The translations under genes and the position numbers were made by a program. Below the pieces are notes generated by a model that had not been told where the DNA came from, made no database searches, and worked only from the letters and a program-made list of their open reading frames with translations. A stretch of DNA of 64,000 bases. Source: RUG12395 sp034178705. Lineage in GTDB: Bacteria > Bacillota > Clostridia > Oscillospirales > CAG-272. The stretch covers positions 1-64,000 of the forward strand of contig JAXFQY010000045.1 of the NCBI GenBank assembly GCA_034178705.1. Direction: 5' to 3'. Below are positions 57,385 through 64,000 of the stretch, one piece after another (position 1 is the stretch's first letter; each line of letters begins with the position of its first letter).

Positions 57385-60300
57385 ATGAAACTTCTCAGAC
57401 TGACAGCGATGCTGCTTTGCACCGCTATTCTCTGCCCCTTTCTGTTTGCCTGCGGGACAAAGCGCACACCCGTGCTTCTGCAGCACGGAGATGGCTTTCC
57501 CCTTCAGGGGAAACTGACCGGCTCGGGAACGCCCGGTTCCTCTCTGCCTGCAGAACTGTGCAACGTAACCGTAACGGCAGACAACGCATCCGGTCGCACG
57601 GTTCCCTGTGACACAGCATTTTCCCTGAAATTTGCTTCCCCCACAACAGAGAAAACCGTCGCGGAATATCTCCGTCTTTCACCCGATACCGCACTGAAGG
57701 TTACACGACTCTCTGACACCGAATACCGCGCTGTTCCGGAAGGAAAACTGGATCCCGATACGGTTTACCGGCTGTCGCTCGGCAAAGCAAATGCGCCGCA
57801 GATGTCCTTTGCTTTCCAGACCGAAAGTGTTTTCCGACTCCGCTCCACTCTTCCCGCCGACCTTGCAACCGCAGTCCCGGTCAACACGGGAATTGAACTC
57901 GATTTTTCCTCCGCACTTGCCACCGGAACCGATCTTTCCGATTATATTACCATCGAACCGGCATTATCTTTCCGTGCAGAGCTTTACCCGAACGGAAGAA
58001 CACTTGCCCTGATTCCGTCGGACTATCTGAAAGAGAATACGGAATACACGGTTCGTATTGCTTCCGGGCTTCTCTCCGCTGCCGGGGAAACACTCGCGGA
58101 GGGAAAAACCATCCGTTTCCGCACCGAAGCGAAATCGAAACTGATCCAGACCGAATCCTACTACCTTTCCCTGGAGCCGGATCAAACCACGGTTACCCCC
58201 GGAAACGCCGCTCAGTACAGCTTTTATTTCCGTTCGCGTGATGACGCAGTTCTGAAAAACGTCACGGCGGAAATTTACCGCTACCCCTCTCCGGAGAGCC
58301 TTGCCGACGCAATCCGAACCTATCTTGCTACCGGAACAGAGCTTTCCGGCAATAATGCCTACTATGTCTACCCCACCGCAGGGCTGACGCGCGTAGCTAA
58401 AGAAAAACTGATCCCTCAGGCAGAAGCGGGAAGCCGCCTGCAGGTTCTGACCATGCCCCTTCTCGAAAGCGGTGCGTATCTCGTCAATCTGACCGTGGAA
58501 ATCCGCTCCGGGCTGAAAACCTATACCGAAAAAACACAGCAGCTGATTCAGGTCACCCCCCTTTCCGCGTATACCGAGTACACCCAGAACGAGCTGCTCA
58601 TTTGGACAGAAGAGGAGCAGACCTCGGTCAGCGCGGACTTCTTCCGGATGGACCGCGGCTTCTCCGTCAAAAACGAAGCGGCATCCTACACAACGATCTC
58701 GGCAGAGTGCGATGAAAACGGAATTGCCAAGCTTTCCTGCCCCGAAAACACCAGCGCGGCTCTGCTTACGGTATCAAAAGGCGAATCCACCCTCCTTCTC
58801 CCCGTCGGCTCCCTGTCGGAGACAAAGGGCGAAAGCCGCCGCACTTATGTCTTTACCGACCGTGAGGTCTATTTCGGAGATGATGTGATCCGTTTCAGCG
58901 GGTTTCTTCTTCCCGGGATCGGAGAGCTTCCGTTTCCGGATAAGCTCTGGCTTCAGGTATCGGAAAGCGGAGCAAAGTATCCGGTGAAAATTGAGCCGGA
59001 CGGTTCCTTCTCCGGCAGCTATACGCTGGAGGGAATCCGCTCATACAGTCTGCTGCTGCGATTCGTTGATGCGGACGGGAACACCGTAGCTTCCCGCTAT
59101 GTCAGTATCACCGCAGACAGCAAGCCTGTTTACACAGCCGCCCTCTCCTTTGACCGGCTTTTCTACCGTACCGGGGATACCGCCGTCATATCCGTCAGTG
59201 CTTCTTTCTTTGACGGTACTCCCGCGCCCGGACTTACCTTCCGTATCCGCAGCCGGATCAGCGGCGGCAGCACAACCTCCTTTGATATCGTCACAGACGA
59301 AACCGGTGTTGCAAGCATTTCCTATCGTCTTCCGGCGGCCAATGCCGGCTCAACCGCTCCGATTTCCGTTTCGGCAGTGGCGGAGCTGATCGGAAACGAA
59401 ACGACAACCCTTTATCTCTCTGCCAGTGCTCCCTATCTCCATTCCGATTTCTATTTTACCGCCGGACGCACAGAGGACGGAAAAGCGCCGGAGCTTCGGT
59501 TAAACCGCGTGGACACCTCCGCGCTTCAAAGCAGCTCGGATCTGCTTTGGTCCGTGTTCCCGCAGAATACCGTCGGCACTGCGATGGAGGGCACAGCATC
59601 GGTTAAACTGTATAAAGTTTCTTATGTCAGGCGTTCGACCGGCACAACATACGATGCGGTTTCCAAGCTCTTCCGCGAAAACTATACCTATGACCGGCTT
59701 GAGGAATTGGTCAGCACGGAAATTCTTGCCTTCCGCGACGGAAAAATCCGACTGAAATCTGTCACGGCAGACAAGGATTTCAATGGGTATTACTACTACT
59801 CCGCAAGCTTTGGAAGATACACGCTTACAGTTTCCGCCGACGGCGGCAATATGTATCGGCAGGTTATCCCGGGCAATGTCTCTCTCGCCTCCGACAAGGA
59901 GCTGTACCGAACCGGGGAAACCATGACACTCTCCCTGAACGACGGACCGGAACCGGTCAGTGACCGCCGATGCCTTGTTACCGTGACCTGGAACGGAGGA
60001 AGAACCGTTCTGTTTACCGATGACGGGACCGTCCGCATTCCCTACGAAGCGAAATACATCAACGGGCTGAATATTTATTTCACTTTCCGGGAGGGGGCGG
60101 CCTACCGTTCTTACAATATCTCTCCCGGCTACGAATATGCCGATGACACGATCACCCTTACCCTGACAACCGACAAAGACTCCTACAAGCCGGGAGAAAC
60201 CGTCAGCGTCCGGCTGAGCGCGCGCCGTTCCGACGGCTCTCCGGCGGCAGGTATCCGTATTTGCCTTGCGGTCGTTGACGAGGCCTGCTTTGCCCTCGGT

Positions 60301-62436
60301 GATCAGCTCGTGGAAATTCAAAGACAGCTCTATGAGAGCGCGGTGAGACAACCTGCCGTTGCTGCAGACAGCCGGTTCTCCCTGTTCTGCAATCATGATT
60401 TTCTTTACGAGACCTATGCTCTTCGCACCGAAGCTGAGTGTGCAGATATAGCTTCGCCCTGCGAAACAGGCGGAACAAACGGAGAAAACTCCGGGGAAAT
60501 CCGGATACGCAGCCTTTTCTCCAACACACCGGTCTTTGAAGGGATTCGTCCGGATCAAAACGGGCAGGCTGTTTTCACCTTTACCGCCCCCGATAATGTA
60601 ACAACCTGGCGTCTGACTGCAATCGCAGTGGATACCGCCGATCTGGAAGACGGCATTCCGGATTCAGGCTGCACAACCGGAAGCGTCGTTTCCACACTTC
60701 CCTTCTTTCTGAATGTCTCCTGTCCGGATACCTATATTGTCGGAGACGACATCACCGTGTCCGCGCGTGTGTACGGAAGTGAAGCGACCTCCGGAACGCA
60801 ACTCAGCTGCACCGCTGAGCTGCTTGATGAAAACGGAAAGATTCTTGCACGGGACACCGCTTCCGGAAAGGTCGGTACCTTCCTCTTCTTCTCCTTTGGC
60901 AAACAGGAGGAAGGCAGTTATCGGATCCGTGTTACCGCGCGTACTGCAACGAATGCTGACGCTGTGGAAACCGGTGTAACCGTGGTCCGATCCGCTGTGC
61001 TGGCAAAGATCACAAAGCTTCTGACCCTTGAAGAAATCGGAAGCATCACACCGGCAAAGTATCCCGTCTCCCTTACCTTCTTCAGCGAACGCCAGAAAGG
61101 CTTCCTTGAGCTTGCCGGCAGACTCTCCCGCGGAGGGGAAAGCCGGTCCGACATACAGGCAGCAGCATACGTTGCCTCGATGCTCTTCAAAGCTTACTGC
61201 GGAACCGACGCAGCCGACAGCGCCGATTCGGTGCAACGGAAAAGCACACTCAACAGTTCCTATGTCAACGGCGGACTGATCAGTCTTCTCCCGTACAGCC
61301 AGGGGGATCTGAAGCTTTCCGCTCTGCTTGCCGCCTGCTGTCCTGATGCCCTCACAGAGTCTACCAAGGACACCCTGCGTGCCTCCTTTGAAAACACGCT
61401 GAAGCAGAAGGACTGCACCGAAGAGGAGCTGGTCTATTCCCTGCTCGGTCTTGCCGGCGTCGGTGCGCCCGTACTGACCGATCTTTGTGCCGTTGCCTCT
61501 GCCTGCTCCGCTTTCTCAACGGAAGGCAAGCTTATCCTTGCTGCTGCCTTTGCCGTCATCGGAGATTATCCGGCAACAGAGGAAGTTTACAGCACACTCC
61601 GCGGTGAGCTGTTCCATCCCTCTGCCGCAGAACACGAGGCGTATTTTGCGCCCGAAGCCTCCTCCACCGAGGATCGGCTGTCTCTGACTGCTGCCGCGCT
61701 TCTCTCTGCCTCTGTCGTGGCCCGGGAGGACGCCGCTCTCTATGTTCGATACCTCTCCGCTCACACTTCCCGTCTGGACTCCTATAACGCACAGCTTGCC
61801 TTCTATCTCTCCCGCTACATTCCTTCCGACTCCGCAGAGCTCACCTTTTCCTGTGTACTCGGCGATGAGGAAAAAACCGTAACGCTCCGGGCGGGAGAGG
61901 CCTGGAACATCACGCTGACAAAGTCTGAGCTTGCTTCCTTTTCCGTCCGGACAGACAGCAAGGATCTGCGCGTTCTCGCGGGATATACCGGAGATATCGA
62001 AGAAGCGGTGGCTGACACCGAGGAATCGGAGGAATTGGAAATCACGAAAACAACCGTCTCCCGGGGCAACGGAATCTATCTGGTCACGGTTTCCTATCGA
62101 ATCACCACGGATCGCACCAACGCGTGCTTCACAATCAGCGACACAATCCCAAGCGGTGCCCGTTACCTGCGAGAGAACACCTCACGGACAGGCGACAAGT
62201 ATTCCTGCCTCTGGCTTTCCAACTCCGGACAGACCATGAGCGGTGTGCTCTGCTGCTGGAATCCGAACAGTGAAACAGCGATCACAGGGTTAACCAGCCG
62301 CACCTACTCCGGCAGCTTCTCCTATTCAATCCGAACAGCAATTCCGGGTGAATACATTTCCGAGGCTGCCGTGGCACGCAATACGGCAAGCGGCAGTTAT
62401 GCGGTAAGCCAGCGGGAAACGCTTATCCTGAAATAA
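57385..62436 (+). CDS. Alpha-2-macroglobulin-like lipoprotein without thioester motif
   Basis: A 1683-residue lipoprotein: signal peptide with lipobox FACG (Cys23); two SbsA-like Ig domains (about 45-145 and 150-250); a run of MG-like beta domains (255-990), each near 100 residues; the A2M domain around 1040-1080 with RSLFSNTPVFEGI, then GQAVFTFTAPDNVTTWRLTA; a helical thioester-domain-like region (about 1200-1470); and a C-terminal receptor-binding-like domain. The thioester motif (C-x-EQ) was looked for and is absent. The family acts as protease-trapping or surface defence proteins, mostly in Gram-negative bacteria; here the protein is on the outer face of a Gram-positive-type membrane. ATG after AAAGGAG. 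Confidence 0.85.
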   Translation: MKLLRLTAMLLCTAILCPFLFACGTKRTPVLLQHGDGFPLQGKLTGSGTPGSSLPAELCNVTVTADNASGRTVPCDTAFSLKFASPTTEKTVAEYLRLSPDTALKVTRLSDTEYRAVPEGKLDPDTVYRLSLGKANAPQMSFAFQTESVFRLRSTLPADLATAVPVNTGIELDFSSALATGTDLSDYITIEPALSFRAELYPNGRTLALIPSDYLKENTEYTVRIASGLLSAAGETLAEGKTIRFRTEAKSKLIQTESYYLSLEPDQTTVTPGNAAQYSFYFRSRDDAVLKNVTAEIYRYPSPESLADAIRTYLATGTELSGNNAYYVYPTAGLTRVAKEKLIPQAEAGSRLQVLTMPLLESGAYLVNLTVEIRSGLKTYTEKTQQLIQVTPLSAYTEYTQNELLIWTEEEQTSVSADFFRMDRGFSVKNEAASYTTISAECDENGIAKLSCPENTSAALLTVSKGESTLLLPVGSLSETKGESRRTYVFTDREVYFGDDVIRFSGFLLPGIGELPFPDKLWLQVSESGAKYPVKIEPDGSFSGSYTLEGIRSYSLLLRFVDADGNTVASRYVSITADSKPVYTAALSFDRLFYRTGDTAVISVSASFFDGTPAPGLTFRIRSRISGGSTTSFDIVTDETGVASISYRLPAANAGSTAPISVSAVAELIGNETTTLYLSASAPYLHSDFYFTAGRTEDGKAPELRLNRVDTSALQSSSDLLWSVFPQNTVGTAMEGTASVKLYKVSYVRRSTGTTYDAVSKLFRENYTYDRLEELVSTEILAFRDGKIRLKSVTADKDFNGYYYYSASFGRYTLTVSADGGNMYRQVIPGNVSLASDKELYRTGETMTLSLNDGPEPVSDRRCLVTVTWNGGRTVLFTDDGTVRIPYEAKYINGLNIYFTFREGAAYRSYNISPGYEYADDTITLTLTTDKDSYKPGETVSVRLSARRSDGSPAAGIRICLAVVDEACFALGDQLVEIQRQLYESAVRQPAVAADSRFSLFCNHDFLYETYALRTEAECADIASPCETGGTNGENSGEIRIRSLFSNTPVFEGIRPDQNGQAVFTFTAPDNVTTWRLTAIAVDTADLEDGIPDSGCTTGSVVSTLPFFLNVSCPDTYIVGDDITVSARVYGSEATSGTQLSCTAELLDENGKILARDTASGKVGTFLFFSFGKQEEGSYRIRVTARTATNADAVETGVTVVRSAVLAKITKLLTLEEIGSITPAKYPVSLTFFSERQKGFLELAGRLSRGGESRSDIQAAAYVASMLFKAYCGTDAADSADSVQRKSTLNSSYVNGGLISLLPYSQGDLKLSALLAACCPDALTESTKDTLRASFENTLKQKDCTEEELVYSLLGLAGVGAPVLTDLCAVASACSAFSTEGKLILAAAFAVIGDYPATEEVYSTLRGELFHPSAAEHEAYFAPEASSTEDRLSLTAAALLSASVVAREDAALYVRYLSAHTSRLDSYNAQLAFYLSRYIPSDSAELTFSCVLGDEEKTVTLRAGEAWNITLTKSELASFSVRTDSKDLRVLAGYTGDIEEAVADTEESEELEITKTTVSRGNGIYLVTVSYRITTDRTNACFTISDTIPSGARYLRENTSRTGDKYSCLWLSNSGQTMSGVLCCWNPNSETAITGLTSRTYSGSFSYSIRTAIPGEYISEAAVARNTASGSYAVSQRETLILK

Positions 62437-62459
62437 TCATACAACATCCCTGTTCTTCC

Positions 62460-62515
62460 GGAACGCCGGGCGAATGCGCACGAAAAGCCGCATCGCCCGG
62501 CGTTCCGACTTTTGT
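62460..62515 (+). terminator. Intrinsic terminator after the A2M-like gene
   Basis: Stem GGAACGCCGGGCGAATGCG with its complement 62489-62506 (one bulged A), 10-base loop, followed by GACTTTTG. Located 24 bases after the stop codon. Confidence 0.75.
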
Positions 62516-62548
62516 TGGGCAGATCGGAGAGCTTTTCACTTTTACCTA

Positions 62549-62577
62549 TTGACAAAGTAGGTTGAACATGCTACAAT
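62549..62577 (+). promoter_or_regulatory. Consensus promoter of the cysteine desulfurase gene
   Basis: -35 TTGACA (62549-62554), exactly 17 bases, -10 TACAAT (62572-62577). Near-perfect sigma-A promoter. Confidence 0.8.
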
Positions 62578-62813
62578 GAGTCCGGTTACCGGATATGCGT
62601 AAAGCATATTTCCGGATGAACTTAATAAAAAACAAAAAAACCTTTTAACAGCGAATGAAAAAGCCGTCGGAACGGGAAAAATGATTAGCGGAAGCAGGAC
62701 GCGCCAAGCCGTCTTTTGCAGCGCGCCTCTGCCGGAAAAGCGGGAAGCGGCACGGGAGATTCTGCCCAAAGCCAATCCCCTCTCCGCCGATTGACAAACC
62801 GAAAGGAGAAAAA
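62578..62813 (+). other. Long leader upstream of the cysteine desulfurase gene
   Basis: About 230 bases between promoter and start codon. It has a hairpin around CCGGATATGC/GCATATTTCCGG (62594-62616), an A-rich stretch, and a possible 37-codon frame at 62681-62794 with the rather natural-looking sequence ILPKANPLSAD. No known riboswitch was recognised. Confidence 0.4.
62681..62794 (+). CDS. Possible short leader peptide of 37 residues
   Basis: ATG after AACGGGAAAA, stop TGA 19 bases before the desulfurase start. Encodes MISGSRTRQAVF then a charged helix and REILPKANPLSAD. It may be a leader peptide, a remnant gene or chance. Unsupported by homology. Confidence 0.25.
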   Translation: MISGSRTRQAVFCSAPLPEKREAAREILPKANPLSAD

Positions 62814-64000
62814 ATGACGATCTACGCAGACAACGCCGCAACAACAAAAATGAGTCGAGCGGCAATTGATGCCATGCTGCCGTTCTTCGATGAGAATTAC
62901 GGCAATCCATCAAGCCTTCACAGCATCGGGCAAAGAGCAAACGAAGCGCTGACAACAGCGCGTGAGCAGATTGCCTCCTGCCTCGGCTGCTCCGCGAAGG
63001 AAATCACCTTTACTTCGGGGGGAAGTGAGGCGGACAATCAGGCGATTCTTTCCGCCGCTGTCCTTGGTGCCCGAAAAGGAAAAAAGCACATACTTTCCAC
63101 TGCTTTTGAGCATCACGCCGTCCTGCACACGCTGGAAAAGCTGAAGCGGGAGGGGTTTGACATAGAACTGCTGGATGTGGGAGCCGAAGGAAACATTTCC
63201 CCCCGGCAGGTTGCGGAGCATATCCGGGAGGATACCTGCCTTGTGACCGTAATGTATGCCAACAATGAGATCGGCTCAATTCTGCCGATTCCGGAGATCG
63301 GACAGCTCTGCCGGGAGAAGGGGGTTCTGTTCCATACCGACGCCGTGCAGGCGGCGGGGCATCTGCCGATCCATGTCGGGGAGCAGAACATTGACATGCT
63401 GTCGCTTTCCGCGCATAAATTTCATGGTCCGAAAGGAATCGGCGTTCTGTATGTGCGTAAGGGTATCCCGCTTACCGCGCTGATTGAAGGCGGTGCCCAG
63501 GAGCGCGGCAAACGCGCAGGCACCGAGAACATCCCGGCAATTGTCGGAATGGCTGCGGCACTGAGCGAGGCGTGCGCCAAAATTCCCGAGAACACCGTGA
63601 AACTGTGCCACATGCGGGACAGACTGATTGCCGGGCTGTCCCAGATTCCGCACTCCATTCTGAACGGAGATCCGGTCCGCCGACTCCCCGGAAATGTAAA
63701 CTTCTGCTTCGAAGGAATCGAGGGCGAGAGCTTGCTGCTTCTTCTCGATGCCAAAGGAATCTGCGCCTCCTCCGGCTCTGCGTGCACCTCCGGATCTCTC
63801 GACCCGAGTCACGTTCTGCTTGCAATCGGAAGACCGCATGAGGTGGCGCACGGCTCACTGCGGCTTTCCCTCAGCGAGGGAAACACCGAAGAGGAAATTG
63901 ACGTTATCCTCCGGGAAGTTCCGCGTATCGTTGAATATCTGAGAAGCATGTCCCCTCTTTGGCTGGAAAAAGTAAACGGAGAAAAGAATTTCATACTCTA
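62814..64000 (+). CDS. Cysteine desulfurase (NifS/IscS type), cut at the window edge
   Basis: 395 codons are visible and the last bases TA may begin the stop codon, so the gene is nearly complete. PLP-dependent enzyme that moves sulfur from cysteine to a persulfide for iron-sulfur clusters or tRNA thiolation. Seen: YADNAATT, NPSSLHSIGQ, TFTSGGSEADN, LSTAFEHHAVLHTL, SLSAHKFHGPKG with the PLP lysine, GGAQERGKRAGTEN, and the catalytic cysteine in ASSGSACTSGS. Start follows CGAAAGGAGAAA. A scaffold or thiolase partner is expected to the right of the window. Confidence 0.93.
   Translation, partial: MTIYADNAATTKMSRAAIDAMLPFFDENYGNPSSLHSIGQRANEALTTAREQIASCLGCSAKEITFTSGGSEADNQAILSAAVLGARKGKKHILSTAFEHHAVLHTLEKLKREGFDIELLDVGAEGNISPRQVAEHIREDTCLVTVMYANNEIGSILPIPEIGQLCREKGVLFHTDAVQAAGHLPIHVGEQNIDMLSLSAHKFHGPKGIGVLYVRKGIPLTALIEGGAQERGKRAGTENIPAIVGMAAALSEACAKIPENTVKLCHMRDRLIAGLSQIPHSILNGDPVRRLPGNVNFCFEGIEGESLLLLLDAKGICASSGSACTSGSLDPSHVLLAIGRPHEVAHGSLRLSLSEGNTEEEIDVILREVPRIVEYLRSMSPLWLEKVNGEKNFIL

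Noticed and set aside
1..64000. tRNA, rRNA, insertion sequences, integrases
   Set aside because: Intergenic regions were read for tRNA-like and mobile-element features and none was found; a dedicated search could still detect a degenerate element.

Overview
The window is a bacterial chromosome segment of roughly even base composition, about 98 percent accounted for by genes and their control regions. Gene content suggests Bacillota, class Clostridia, probably an uncultured gut lineage: the pyrH-frr-uppS-cdsA-dxr-rseP-ispG order, strong Shine-Dalgarno sites, a short ProRS, a PFL/ACT gene pair, TPPTGD-type C-terminal anchors and many c-di-GMP genes. No tRNA, rRNA, CRISPR array, insertion sequence or phage gene was seen.

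Region 1 (1-8945, minus strand) is a cell-surface and signalling block. It holds an ECF-type sigma factor with a cut-off RsgI-like anti-sigma gene, three tandem paralogous secreted beta-helix proteins (two with a TPPTGD anchor), and a large GLUG-like secreted protein followed by a 66-residue peptide gene.

Region 2 (9149-22302, plus strand) is the most interesting part. A consensus promoter is followed by a c-di-GMP-I (GEMM) riboswitch whose 3' strand overlaps an intrinsic terminator. Behind it is a tight operon: VTC-domain protein, DUF4956 membrane protein, FN3-polysaccharide deacetylase lipoprotein, CotH-like kinase, membrane-anchored glycoside hydrolase with a CBM9-like tail, HEAT-repeat membrane protein, processive-type family 2 glycosyltransferase, DivIVA-like coiled-coil protein, and a substrate-binding/degenerate GGDEF/EAL phosphodiesterase. 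A GGDEF gene carrying two compensating homopolymer frameshifts follows. I read this as a c-di-GMP-switched exopolysaccharide synthesis and modification system that carries its own c-di-GMP-degrading sensor.

Region 3 (22617-27741, minus strand) has a second membrane GGDEF cyclase, a BNR/sialidase-like surface protein with a CBM9-like domain, and a small HD-GYP phosphodiesterase, so c-di-GMP making, breaking and sensing cluster within about 18.5 kb.

Region 4 (27996-34522, plus) is the housekeeping pyrH-frr-uppS-cdsA-dxr-rseP-ispG run. Region 5 (34540-53855, minus) is a nearly gap-free run of 18 genes: NatAB-like ABC transporter, PFL/ACT pair, TagO/WecA-like transferase, trpS, aminotransferase, polA, pgeF, truB, aspS, alr and several unknown membrane or surface proteins. 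Region 6 (53882-64000, plus) starts at a divergent promoter and has proS, a RodA/FtsW-family gene, a PqqD/S24-S26 peptidase pair, a 1683-residue alpha-2-macroglobulin-like lipoprotein without a visible thioester motif, and a cysteine desulfurase behind a consensus promoter and a long structured leader, ending at the window edge.
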